From Paragemmobacter straminiformis (lineage in GTDB: Bacteria; Pseudomonadota; Alphaproteobacteria; Rhodobacterales; Rhodobacteraceae): a DNA stretch of 64,000 nt. The notes beneath the pieces were generated by a model. The model ran no database searches, was not told the DNA's origin, and saw only the letters and a list, made by a program, of their open reading frames with translations. Shown here one piece after another: positions 1-8,360 of the stretch. Positions within the stretch are counted from its first letter, which is position 1; each line of letters opens with the position of its first letter. Location: the NCBI RefSeq assembly GCF_014243445.1, contig NZ_JACLQD010000005.1, positions 124,001 to 188,000 of the forward strand, given 5' to 3'. The position numbers and the translations under genes were made by a program.

Positions 1-1276
1 AGCCGGCACGGGAAAACCCGAGGATCATCAGGAACGAGGTGGTCAGGATCACCGCCCAGAGCCACGGCGCATCGCGCAGGGCGTTCAGGATCAGCAGTTT
101 GCCGATGAAGCCCGAGAGCGGCGGCAGACCCGAAAGCGCGATGGCGCTGGCGAAGAACAGCGCGGCCAGCAGACCGTGACCGGCAAGGCGGGGGCCGGAG
201 GCGATGGCGGGGCTGCGGCGGCTGGCGATCTGGTCGACGATCAGGAACAGCGCCGCCGTGGCGAGGGTCGAGTGGATCAGGTAATAGAGCGCCGCTCCTG
301 TGGCCTGCGGCGTCTGGGCGGCGATGGCCAGAAACAGCGTGCCGATCGAGGCAAGACCCGCAAGGGCGGCAAGGCGCGGCAGGCTGCGCGCGCCAAGCGT
401 GCCGATGGCCCCCGCGACCAGCGTCAGCGCGGCTGCGGGCAGCAGCAGGTCGGCCAGCAGCGGGCCGATGGCGGGGGTGCCTTGGGGAAAGATCAGCGTC
501 GTCGTGCGCAGGATGGCATAGGCGCCGACCTTGGTCATGATGGCAAAGAGGGCCGCGACGGGGCCGGGGGCGTTGGCATAGGTGCCGGGAAGCCAGAATT
601 GCAGCGGCACCAGCGCGCCCTTGATGGCGAATACGCCGATCAGCATCACCGCCGTCGCGCGGATGAGGGCGTGGTCTCCGACCGGCAGGGCCGCGACCTT
701 GACCGCAAGATCGGCCATGTTCAGCGTGCCGGTCACGGCATAGAGCGCGCCGAGGGCGAAAAGGAACAGCGTCGAGCCGATCAGGTTGAAGGCGACATAC
801 TGGATGCCCGCGCGCAGCCTGTCCCGCCCGCCGCCGTGGACCATGAGGCCGTAGGAGGCGATGAGCAGCACCTCGAAAAAGACGAAGAGGTTGAACAGGT
901 CTGCGGTCAGGAAGGCCCCGTTCAGGCCCATGAGCTGGAAGAGGTAGAGCGCATGGAAATGTTTGCCCCTTGCATCCCAGCCGGTCGCGATGGCGTAGGC
1001 CTGCACGACCAGCGCCAGCGTGGCGGTCAGCGCCAGCATCAGGGCCGAGAGGCGGTCGAGCACCAGAACGATGCCGAAGGGGGCGGGCCAGTCGCCAAGC
1101 CGGTAAAGCGCGGGGCCTTGGGCCGATTGCGACAAGAGCGCCAGCGACAGGCCGAGCAGGGCAAGGCTTCCGGCAAGGCCGAGGATGCGTTGCAGCGTCA
1201 GGTCATGGCGCAGGAACAGCAGCAGCGGGGCCAGCAGGGCGGGCAGGACGACGGGGGCGATGATCCAGTGGGTCAT
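1..1276 (-). CDS. mrpD: Na+/H+ antiporter subunit D, MrpD/MnhD (3' end outside window)
   Basis: Integral membrane subunit of the multi-subunit Mrp monovalent cation/proton antiporter, a NuoM/NuoN-like polytopic protein of the inner membrane. The minus-strand frame opens at an ATG ending at 1276 (MTHWIIAPVVLPALLAP...) and stays open to the window edge, about 425 residues of a roughly 500-residue family. Hydrophobic helices alternate with short loops, and the conserved FAIKGALVPLQFWLPGTYA region typical of proton-antiporter subunits is present. The ATG overlaps the mrpC stop in an ATGA, so the genes are translationally coupled. mrpE, F and G are expected beyond the left edge. The assignment is firm; the C-terminus cannot be seen. 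Confidence 0.93.
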   Translation of the reverse strand, partial: MTHWIIAPVVLPALLAPLLLFLRHDLTLQRILGLAGSLALLGLSLALLSQSAQGPALYRLGDWPAPFGIVLVLDRLSALMLALTATLALVVQAYAIATGWDARGKHFHALYLFQLMGLNGAFLTADLFNLFVFFEVLLIASYGLMVHGGGRDRLRAGIQYVAFNLIGSTLFLFALGALYAVTGTLNMADLAVKVAALPVGDHALIRATAVMLIGVFAIKGALVPLQFWLPGTYANAPGPVAALFAIMTKVGAYAILRTTTLIFPQGTPAIGPLLADLLLPAAALTLVAGAIGTLGARSLPRLAALAGLASIGTLFLAIAAQTPQATGAALYYLIHSTLATAALFLIVDQIASRRSPAIASGPRLAGHGLLAALFFASAIALSGLPPLSGFIGKLLILNALRDAPWLWAVILTTSFLMILGFSRAG

Positions 1277-1635
1277 GCGTCGCGGTCCCCCGAAGCGCCT
1301 TCCCCCGAGGCGCCGTCGCTGAAATCGGTATGGTCGTCGCCGCCGGTGAACCATGCGCCAAGCGCCATGATGACGATCACGGCGGTCATGCCGAAGGAGA
1401 TGACGATGGCGGTCAGCACCAGCGCCTGCGGCAGGGGGTCGGTGTAGCCGGATGCGGCCTTGTCGATGATGGGCGGCACCCCTGCGGCGAGGCGGCCGCT
1501 GGCGAAGAGGAACAGGTTCACCGCATAGGAGACCAGCGACAGCCCCACGACGAGCGGAAAGGTGCGCTGGCGCAGGATCAGGTAAAGGCCCGTTGCCGTC
1601 AGCAGGCCGATGGCGATGGCGACCAGTGCCTCCAT
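1273..1635 (-). CDS. mrpC: Na+/H+ antiporter subunit C, MrpC/MnhC
   Basis: Small NuoK-like membrane subunit of the Mrp antiporter, 120 aa. Three hydrophobic helices are visible (about residues 4-22, 30-48 and 70-95), with the family motif DPLPQALVLTAIVISFGMTA in the third. The C-terminal tail is acidic and Gly/Asp-rich (GGDDHTDFSDGASGEG), which is longer than I would expect and probably cytoplasmic. The ATG follows the TAG of the mrpA/B gene with no gap, and the stop overlaps the mrpD start by four bases, so the three are one transcription unit. Confidence 0.95.
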   Translation of the reverse strand: MEALVAIAIGLLTATGLYLILRQRTFPLVVGLSLVSYAVNLFLFASGRLAAGVPPIIDKAASGYTDPLPQALVLTAIVISFGMTAVIVIMALGAWFTGGDDHTDFSDGASGEGASGDRDA

Positions 1636-4470
1636 CTAGAGCCCCTCGCCCATGTCGAGGTCATAGGGGGTGCGCGCGACGCTTTCGCCCGCGCGGCGGG
1701 CAAGGCGGCCGAGCGAGTTCAGCACCAGCATCACCGCGCCGAGCACGGTCAGGAACACGCCGAGGTCGAAGACGGCGGCGGTGGCCCATTCGAACGCGTC
1801 CAGCGGCCAGAGGTGGATATAGCCGTAGTTCGAGGTGAGGAAGGGCAGCCCCCAGAGCCACGCCCCCGCCCCTGTCAGCCCCGCGACCAGCACGCCTGCG
1901 CCGATGAGGCTGTGGAAGGCGATGCGCTGGCGCGTCTCGGTCCAGCCGAGGCCGGAGGCGAGGTATTGCATCAGATAGGCGATGGCCACGACCAGCCCCG
2001 CGACGAAGCCGCCGCCCGGAAGGTTGTGGCCGCGCAGGAAGATGAAAACCGCCACGACAAGGGCGAAGGGCAGCAGGAAGCGGGTGGCCATCACCATCAG
2101 AAGCGGGTGGCGGTCGCCCGCGCGAGCGGGGCGCGACGCGCCGAAGGCGGCAAGGCGGCGGCTGGCGGGGCCGGGGGCGAGAAGCGATTCGGTCAGGGCG
2201 AAGATGATGAGCGCGGCGATGCCCAGCACGATGATCTCGCCAAAGGTGTCGTAGCCGCGGAAATCGACGATGATGGTGTTGACCGCGTTCGTTCCGCCCG
2301 CGCCCGGTTTCGACTGGGCGAGGTGGAAGGCGGAAATCGGGGGGAAGGCGGGGGCGCGGGTCATCAGGGCGTAGGAGAGGGCCGCGATGGCAAGGCCCGC
2401 CGCGCCGGACAGGGTGATGTCGCGGATGCGGCGGGGGGTGGTGCTTTCGCGCGGGGTCTCCTTGGGCAGGAAATGCAGGGCGAGGAGCATGAGGATGACG
2501 GTCACCACCTCGACCGTGATCTGTGTCAGGGCAAGGTCGGGGGCGGACAGCCATGCAAAGCCGACCGACAGGATCAGGCCGATCACGCCGACCATCAGGA
2601 GCGACAGCAGGCGGTTGCGGTGCAGGATGGCGGCCAGCGCGGCGGCGGTGACGAGCAGCAGCCAGCCGATGGCCGGAACGGGGGTGACGGGCAGAAGCGC
2701 GCGGCTGCCTGCGGCATGGCTGCCGCCGGCAAAGGCGCAAAGCGCCGCGGCGGTGATCGTGGCGATGGCGATGGCGGTGGCGCGGGTGAACGAGCCGTCG
2801 TGCGCGGCATCGTTCAGGCGCGTCGCGCTGCGGGCCAAGCCGTTGATCGCGCTGTCGAAGATGCGCTTTGCATCGGGACGGGGGGCGGCGTTCCACAGGG
2901 CGGCGAGGCGCGGGGAGAGGGCGAAGAGGACGGCCCCCCCCGCAAGGGCAGCAAGCGACATGCCGAGGGCTGCGGTCAGTCCGTGCCAATGCGCGATCTT
3001 GACCGCGACGACCGTGCCCGTGGTGGCGCTTGCGGCGGCATTCACCAGCCATGCGGCCGAGGTCATGGGCAGAAGGCCGATCAGCACGACCAAGCCCGCG
3101 AGAAGGGCGGGTGCCGCCCAGAGGCCGATGCCCGGATCATGCGGTTTTTGCGGAGTTTTTGCGGGATTGCCGAAAAAGCCGTGCAGCAGGAACCGCAGGC
3201 TGTAGGCCACCGACCAGAGCGCGCCGAAGGTTGCAAGCGCGGGCAAGAGCCAGGCGGGGCCATAGCCTGCGTGGAGCGTTTCCTCGAGCATCATCTCTTT
3301 GGACAGGAAGCCGTTGAGCGGCGGGACGCCCGCCATCGAGAGCGAGGCGATGGCGGCGATGGCGAAGGTCAGCGGCATGGCGCGGCGCAGGCCGCCGAGG
3401 CGGGCCAGATCGCGGGTGCCGGTTTCGTGGTCGACGATACCGGCGGTGAGGAAAAGCGCGGCCTTGAAGGTGGCGTGGTTGAGGATGTGGAACATCGCCA
3501 CCGTGGCGGCGGCGGGTGTGCCGAGGCCCAGTAGCATGGTGATCAGGCCAAGGTGGCTGACGGTCGAGAAGGCCAGCAAAGCCTTCAAATCATTCTGGAA
3601 AAAGGCGATTTTCGCCCCGATCAGCATGGTTGCGAGCCCGGTGCCGGTGACGATCCAGAACCATTCGGGGCTGCCCGACAGCACGGGCCAGAGGCGCGCC
3701 ATGAGGAAGATGCCCGCTTTCACCATCGTGGCCGAGTGCAGATAGGCCGAGACGGGAGTGGGGGCGGCCATCGCGTGGGGCAGCCAGAAATGGAACGGGA
3801 ACTGGGCCGATTTGGTGAAGGCGCCCAGAAGGATGAGGATCAGCGCGGGAAGGTAGAGCGGCGAGGACTGGATCAGGTCGGCTTTCGTCAGGATCACCGA
3901 CAGGTCGTAGCTGCCCGCGATCTGGCCGAGGATCAGCATGCCGCCGATCAGCGCGAGGCCGCCGCCGCCGGTCACGGCGAGGGCCATGCGGGCGCCTTGG
4001 CGGCCGGCGGGGAGGTGGCTCCAGAAGCCGATGAGCAGGAAGGAGGAAAGCGAGGTCAGTTCCCAGAACACCAGCAAAAGCAGGATGTTATCGGAGAGGA
4101 CAATGCCCGTCATCGCGCCCTGGAAGAGCAGGAGAAAGGTGTAGAACTGCCCCATCGGATCGGATTTCGCGAGGTAGAAGCGGGCGTAGAGGATGACGAG
4201 CATCCCGATCCCGAGGATCAGCCCCGCAAAGAGCAGGCCAAGCCCGTCGAGACGGAAGCCGAGCGTGAGGCCAAGCGCCGGAAGCCATTGCCACGAGGCG
4301 AGAACCACCTCGCCCCGCAGGACGGCAGGAGCCTGAAAACACAAGAGGACAAAGCCGAGTGCCGAGACGCAAAAGGCGCTGGCGGCGCTGGCGTTGCGGC
4401 CCGCGCGCAGCATCAGGGCGGGCAGGAACGCGCCGAGAAAGGGGAGCGCCGCGATCAGGGCGAGTGTCAT
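1636..4470 (-). CDS. mrpA: Na+/H+ antiporter subunit A fused to subunit B (MrpA/MrpB)
   Basis: Largest Mrp subunit, 944 aa, first gene of the operon. Residues about 1-420 form the NuoL-like antiporter core, with KSAQFPFHFWLPHAMAAPTP near residue 220 carrying the conserved lysine and histidines of the proton path. A middle region (about 600-690) matches the DUF4040-type helices found in MrpA. The last 150 residues (from about MVMATRFLLPFALVVAVF, with RGHNLPGGGFVAGLVVAIAY) are a complete MnhB domain, so A and B are one polypeptide, as in rhizobial PhaAB. Its length fits A plus B. The complex exports Na+ (or K+) in exchange for protons and supports pH and salt homeostasis. No signal for its regulation is seen except the upstream GATGCAC repeats. 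Confidence 0.95.
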   Translation of the reverse strand: MTLALIAALPFLGAFLPALMLRAGRNASAASAFCVSALGFVLLCFQAPAVLRGEVVLASWQWLPALGLTLGFRLDGLGLLFAGLILGIGMLVILYARFYLAKSDPMGQFYTFLLLFQGAMTGIVLSDNILLLLVFWELTSLSSFLLIGFWSHLPAGRQGARMALAVTGGGGLALIGGMLILGQIAGSYDLSVILTKADLIQSSPLYLPALILILLGAFTKSAQFPFHFWLPHAMAAPTPVSAYLHSATMVKAGIFLMARLWPVLSGSPEWFWIVTGTGLATMLIGAKIAFFQNDLKALLAFSTVSHLGLITMLLGLGTPAAATVAMFHILNHATFKAALFLTAGIVDHETGTRDLARLGGLRRAMPLTFAIAAIASLSMAGVPPLNGFLSKEMMLEETLHAGYGPAWLLPALATFGALWSVAYSLRFLLHGFFGNPAKTPQKPHDPGIGLWAAPALLAGLVVLIGLLPMTSAAWLVNAAASATTGTVVAVKIAHWHGLTAALGMSLAALAGGAVLFALSPRLAALWNAAPRPDAKRIFDSAINGLARSATRLNDAAHDGSFTRATAIAIATITAAALCAFAGGSHAAGSRALLPVTPVPAIGWLLLVTAAALAAILHRNRLLSLLMVGVIGLILSVGFAWLSAPDLALTQITVEVVTVILMLLALHFLPKETPRESTTPRRIRDITLSGAAGLAIAALSYALMTRAPAFPPISAFHLAQSKPGAGGTNAVNTIIVDFRGYDTFGEIIVLGIAALIIFALTESLLAPGPASRRLAAFGASRPARAGDRHPLLMVMATRFLLPFALVVAVFIFLRGHNLPGGGFVAGLVVAIAYLMQYLASGLGWTETRQRIAFHSLIGAGVLVAGLTGAGAWLWGLPFLTSNYGYIHLWPLDAFEWATAAVFDLGVFLTVLGAVMLVLNSLGRLARRAGESVARTPYDLDMGEGL

Positions 4471-4554
4471 ACGGTCGCTGTCCCTTGGCTGCGCGGTTCA
4501 TCTTGGTCGGTGTCGTTATGCCCGATGTGGGGGGCGTGGCAAAGGGTTCAAGGC

Positions 4555-4639
4555 GATGCACGGGCGATGCACGCTTTTGCACGGGCGCAGGGGCCGGGCC
4601 TAGGCGCGGGCGGTTTGGCGGACTGCACAGGCGATGCAC
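4555..4639. repeat. Helically phased GATGCAC direct repeats upstream of mrpA
   Basis: TGCAC cores lie at 4557, 4568 and 4578 and again at 4624 and 4635, spaced 10-11 bp, mostly as GATGCAC followed by G. The stretch is 85-170 bp upstream of the mrpA start and just downstream of the ROK gene stop. The same arrangement occurs at 17029-17057 before lpd. This suggests a binding site for a multimeric regulator; the protein is unknown. Confidence 0.5.
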
Positions 4640-4684
4640 GCTTCTTTCGCGCGGTTTTAACGGGCGCTTTACCCTGTCGGGCCA

Positions 4685-5887
4685 TCAACTCTCGCGGTTG
4701 AGGGCGTTCTGGTCGATCAGGTAGCGCTGCGCCAGAGGGATGGCGGCGGCCCCGAGGGCGCGGGCATCGGCACCGACGGTGCCTTCGCGAACCTGCGGCG
4801 GCTCGACCCCCGAGAGGTCGAGGCGCATCAGGGCCGCGTGGGTGCGGCGGGTGATTTCGGCGCGGATCGTGGCGGGCATCCAGCCGTCGATCAGCACGGC
4901 TTCGAGTTCGATCAAAGCCGAGGCCGAAAGCGCGGCGTAGGCGATGCCTTCGGAGGCGGACTCGAGCCAGCGGTCCAGCACGGGGGCCGAGACGCGCCAT
5001 TCGGCATGTTGCTGCCAGAGGTGGTCGGAGGGTTCGCCCGCGGCCTCCATCTCTTCGGCGAGGCGGGACATGGAGGCGACGTCGAACAGGCGTTGCAAGG
5101 TGCCGTCGGGGCCGGGGACGGGCATGGGGCCGACGCCGCCCGCGTTGCCGGTGCGGCCCGTGAAGAGCTGGCCGTTCAGGACAAGCCCGCCGCCGATGAA
5201 GGTGCCGAAGTAGAAGTAAAGGAAGTCTTTCGGCTTTTCGCCCGTGCCGAACACCAGTTCGGCCCCGCAGGCGGCGGTCGCGTCGTTCTGGATGTGGACG
5301 GGCATTCCGGCGATGGCCGCGATTTCGGCGTGGACATCGCGGTCGCGCCACTGGTCCATTTCGGATTGCGGCGCGCCGATGTAGCGGACCCAGTTCCAGA
5401 GCTGGAAGGGCATGGCGATTCCCATGCCGCCGACGCGGTCGCGCTGGGCGGGGGGGAGCGAATCGAGGACGGCCGGAAGTGCCGCACCGACAAAGGCCAC
5501 GACATTGCTGGGCGTGGGGTAGCGGTAGACCTGCCGCCGCGTGGCGCGGACGCGGCCGAGGAAATCGACGAGCATGAGGTCGGCCGAGCGGCGGCCGATC
5601 TTGAGACCGAGGAAGAAGGCGCCATCGGCGGCCAGCGACATCGGCACCGAGGGTTGGCCGATCCGGCCGCGCACGGGTTCGCCGCGCAGAAGAAGCCCTT
5701 CGTTTTCGAGGCTGCGCATGATGACCGAGACGGTCTGGTTCGAGAGGCCGGTCATGCGGGCGATGTCGGATTTGGACAGGCCACCCTGCTGGCGGACAAG
5801 CGAAAGCACCAGCCGCTCGTTATGAGCGCGCATGCCGGACTGGTTCGACCCCCGCAGGCCAGATGCCTCGGGGGCCGGACGATCCAT
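4685..5887 (-). CDS. ROK-family transcriptional regulator of the sugar ABC operon
   Basis: Predicted sugar-responsive repressor of the divergent frcBCA transporter, about 400 aa. An N-terminal winged helix-turn-helix (about residues 22-75, LSKSDIARMTGLSNQTVSVI) is followed by a ROK/actin-like fold with the nucleotide/sugar-site motifs IQNDATAACGAELVFGTGE and FGTFIGGGLVLNG. The cysteine cluster that binds zinc in NagC/Mlc-type ROK proteins is not seen after GNAGGVGPM, so sugar sensing may differ. The start is uncertain: a strong GGGAGGAG lies at about 5913-5920 with in-frame TTG codons just after it, while the first ATG is at 5887, 24 bases further. I use the ATG. The position resembles frcR upstream of rhizobial frcBCAK. 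Confidence 0.85.
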   Translation of the reverse strand: MDRPAPEASGLRGSNQSGMRAHNERLVLSLVRQQGGLSKSDIARMTGLSNQTVSVIMRSLENEGLLLRGEPVRGRIGQPSVPMSLAADGAFFLGLKIGRRSADLMLVDFLGRVRATRRQVYRYPTPSNVVAFVGAALPAVLDSLPPAQRDRVGGMGIAMPFQLWNWVRYIGAPQSEMDQWRDRDVHAEIAAIAGMPVHIQNDATAACGAELVFGTGEKPKDFLYFYFGTFIGGGLVLNGQLFTGRTGNAGGVGPMPVPGPDGTLQRLFDVASMSRLAEEMEAAGEPSDHLWQQHAEWRVSAPVLDRWLESASEGIAYAALSASALIELEAVLIDGWMPATIRAEITRRTHAALMRLDLSGVEPPQVREGTVGADARALGAAAIPLAQRYLIDQNALNRES

Positions 5888-5981
5888 CGCCGGTTCCGCC
5901 AAATGTCTCAAAGCTCCTCCCAAAAGGCGTTCGCCCTCTCTTTGGGCAGAGATTGGGGGGGGAATCGCGGCTCTGTCAATA

Positions 5982-6004
5982 ATAATTCAGAGTGATTTAA
6001 TTAT
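5982..6004. promoter_or_regulatory. A/T-rich inverted repeat in the ROK-frcB divergent promoter
   Basis: ATAATT at 5982-5987 and AATTAT at 5999-6004 form an 11-bp-spaced inverted repeat in the only AT-rich stretch between the divergent genes. ROK repressors (Mlc, NagC) bind A/T-rich dyads of similar size, so this is the best candidate operator. This is inference from position and symmetry only. Confidence 0.4.
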
Positions 6005-6115
6005 CTTGACGGATGGCAGGGAATCGGTTTTCTTACCGCCTGTCGCTGCGGGGAAAACAGCCCCGCCGGCAATCAACAAAGGGCGAGAGCCCGGATTTTC
6101 TTGGGAGGAAAATCA

Positions 6116-7138
6116 ATGAAATTCAAAGCGAAAGCCCTTTGGGGTGCTGCTACGCTTGCTCTGATGGCGGCGGCTCCGGCGATGGCGCAGGACGTTTCGG
6201 CCTGCCTGATCACCAAGACCGACACCAACCCCTTCTTCGTGAAAATGAAGGAAGGCGCTTTGGCCAAGGCCGAAGAACTGGGCGTGAAGCTTTCGACCTA
6301 TGCCGGCAAGGTCGACGGCGACCATGACAGCCAGGTCGCTGCCATCGAATCCTGCATCGCCGATGGCGCCAAGGGCATCCTGATCGCCGCTTCGGACACC
6401 AAGGCGATCGTCGACTCGGTCAAGAAAGCCCAAGCCGCCGGCATGGTCGTGATCGCTCTCGACACCCCGCTGGATCCGGCTGACGCCGCCGACGCGACCT
6501 TTGCGACCGACAACCTCGAAGCCGGCAAGCTGATCGGCGCATGGGCTGCCGCGACGCTGGGTGCGGATGCTGCCAATGCCAAGATCGGTTTCCTTGACCT
6601 CGTCCCGTCGCAGCCGACCGTCGACGTTCTGCGCGACCAGGGCTTCATGATCGGCTTCGGCATCGACCCGGTCGACGCCAACAAGATCGGCGACGAAACC
6701 GACCCGCGCATCGTCGGCCATGACGTGACCAACGGGAACGAAGAAGGCGGCCGCAAGGCGATGGAAAACCTTCTGCAGAAAGACCCCGACATCAACGTGA
6801 TCCACACGATCAACGAGCCTGCCGCTGTCGGTGCCTATCAGGCGCTGAAAGCTGTCGGCAAAGAGAACGACGTGCTGATCGTGTCGGTTGACGGCGGTTG
6901 CCCGGGCGTTGCCGCTGTCAAGGACGGCCAGATCGGCGCGACCTCGCAGCAGTACCCGCTGCAGATGGCCGCTCTGGGCGTCGAAGCGATCAAGAAGTTC
7001 GCCGACACCGGCGAGAAGCCGCAGCCGACCCCCGGCAAGGCCTTCTTCGACACCGGCGTGGCGCTGATCACCGACAAGCCCGCCGAAGGCGTGCCGTCGA
7101 TCGACACCGCCAAGGGCACCGAGCTGTGCTGGGGCTGA
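6116..7138 (+). CDS. frcB: Sugar (fructose-type) ABC transporter periplasmic binding protein
   Basis: Periplasmic solute receptor of a CUT2-type ABC importer, 340 aa. Residues 1-24 are a Sec signal peptide ending APAMAQ. The mature protein begins [20 protein letters not shown] and closely resembles rhizobial FrcB as I remember it, including [36 protein letters not shown] and [10 protein letters not shown]-like segments. The ATG at 6116 is chosen because GGGAGGAA sits 5-13 bases upstream and the signal peptide begins there; an earlier in-frame ATG at 6101 would add five residues before the ribosome site. It is followed by a hairpin that probably lets it be made in excess of frcC and frcA. The substrate (fructose, perhaps ribose or mannose) is inferred from similarity. 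Confidence 0.9.
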   Translation: MKFKAKALWGAATLALMAAAPAMAQDVSACLITKTDTNPFFVKMKEGALAKAEELGVKLSTYAGKVDGDHDSQVAAIESCIADGAKGILIAASDTKAIVDSVKKAQAAGMVVIALDTPLDPADAADATFATDNLEAGKLIGAWAAATLGADAANAKIGFLDLVPSQPTVDVLRDQGFMIGFGIDPVDANKIGDETDPRIVGHDVTNGNEEGGRKAMENLLQKDPDINVIHTINEPAAVGAYQALKAVGKENDVLIVSVDGGCPGVAAVKDGQIGATSQQYPLQMAALGVEAIKKFADTGEKPQPTPGKAFFDTGVALITDKPAEGVPSIDTAKGTELCWG

Positions 7139-7198
7139 TATCCTGAAGGATTGTGCCGTGACCCAAGTCGCTGCATGATCCTGACAGGGAGAAGATCG

Positions 7199-7223
7199 GG
7201 GCGGCCCTCGGGCCGCCCTTTTT
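7199..7223 (+). terminator. Intercistronic hairpin/attenuator between frcB and frcC
   Basis: GGGCGGCC (7199-7206), loop CTCG, GGCCGCCC (7211-7218), then five T. It is a textbook intrinsic terminator inside an operon. Binding-protein genes are commonly followed by such structures, which give partial termination and 3' mRNA protection so that receptor exceeds permease. Confidence 0.85.
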
Positions 7224-7284
7224 CAAAGAAACCGACGCCTGCCCCGCTGATGTGCCGAGGGCGGAACCATTCTCAGGGGGGACC

Positions 7285-8346
7285 ATGAGCCAGCCACAGG
7301 AATTCGAAAAGGTCTTGTCCGGCAGCGCGAGCAGCGTTGCCCATTTCGAGGAAGGCCGTTCGCCGCTGCAGCGGTTGCAGCATTTCCTTCACTCGAATCC
7401 GGCCATGGTGCCGTTGATCGTTCTGGTGGTGCTGGTTGTGTTCTTCGGCATCGCCAAGGGCGAGAAGTTCTTCTCGGCCTATACGCTGACGCTGATCATG
7501 CAGCAGGTTGCGGTGGTGGGTATCCTGGCCGCCGCGCAGACGCTGGTGGTGCTGACGGCGGGGATCGATCTTGCCATCGGCGTGATCATGGTCTTTGCCT
7601 TCGTCATCATGGGCAACGCGGTGCTGCATTACGGCATGCCCGCGCCGATCGCCATTGTGATGGGCTTCGCGATGGCGGGGTTCTGGGGCTGGGTGAACGG
7701 GTTCCTCGTCTCGAAGCTGAAGCTGCCGCCGTTCATCGTGACGCTTGGCACGTGGAACGTGGTGATGGCGATCTGTCTGATATATTCGGCCAACGAGACG
7801 CTGCGCGAGGCCGATCTGACCGCGATCACCGGATGGCTGCATTTCTACGGGCTGAACTTCAAGGTCGGCAAAGCCGTGGTGACGCTGGGTGTGGTCGCGA
7901 TGATCCTGCTTTACGTGGCGCTTTGGTACATGCTGAACAACACCGCCTTCGGCCGCCATATCTATGCCGTGGGCGACGATATGGACGCCGCCGAACTGTC
8001 GGGTATCCGCACCAGCCGCGTGCTGATCGGCACCTATGCGCTGGCGGGGCTGATCGCGGGCTTGGCGGCCTGGGTGTCGATTGGCCGGAACGGGTCGATC
8101 TCGCCCTCGACGGTGGTGACGGACTATAACCTTCAGGCCATCACCGCGACGGTGATCGGGGGGATTTCGCTCTTTGGCGGGCGGGGGTCGATCCTTGGTG
8201 TGCTGTTCGGAACGCTGATCGTGGGCGTGATGAGCATGGGGCTGAACATGATGAACGCCGATCCGCAATGGAAGGTGCTGCTGACGGGGGTGCTGATCAT
8301 CGGCGCTGTCGCGGTGGACCAGTGGATCCGCAAGGTTTCGGGCTAA
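7285..8346 (+). CDS. frcC: Sugar ABC transporter permease
   Basis: Membrane permease of the CUT2-type sugar importer, 353 aa, probably acting as a homodimer. After a 35-residue hydrophilic N-terminus come eight to ten hydrophobic helices of the BPD_transp_2 (RbsC/FrcC) family. Typical family segments are VVLTAGIDLAIGVIMVFAFV and the EAA-like loop region GRHIYAVGDDMDAAELSGI, plus the late IGGISLFGGRGSILGVLFG. The ATG at 7285 has AGGGGG five bases before it; the reading frame is open further upstream but without a ribosome site. It lies between frcB and frcA, 14 bases before the latter. Confidence 0.9.
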   Translation: MSQPQEFEKVLSGSASSVAHFEEGRSPLQRLQHFLHSNPAMVPLIVLVVLVVFFGIAKGEKFFSAYTLTLIMQQVAVVGILAAAQTLVVLTAGIDLAIGVIMVFAFVIMGNAVLHYGMPAPIAIVMGFAMAGFWGWVNGFLVSKLKLPPFIVTLGTWNVVMAICLIYSANETLREADLTAITGWLHFYGLNFKVGKAVVTLGVVAMILLYVALWYMLNNTAFGRHIYAVGDDMDAAELSGIRTSRVLIGTYALAGLIAGLAAWVSIGRNGSISPSTVVTDYNLQAITATVIGGISLFGGRGSILGVLFGTLIVGVMSMGLNMMNADPQWKVLLTGVLIIGAVAVDQWIRKVSG

Positions 8347-8360
8347 GGGAGCACAACGAA

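Noticed and set aside
1330-3534. 734-codon plus-strand open frame opposite mrpA
   Set aside because: It is antisense to a clear membrane protein. Its product is a low-complexity mix of Gly, Arg, Gln and His, as expected from reading GC-rich codons backwards.
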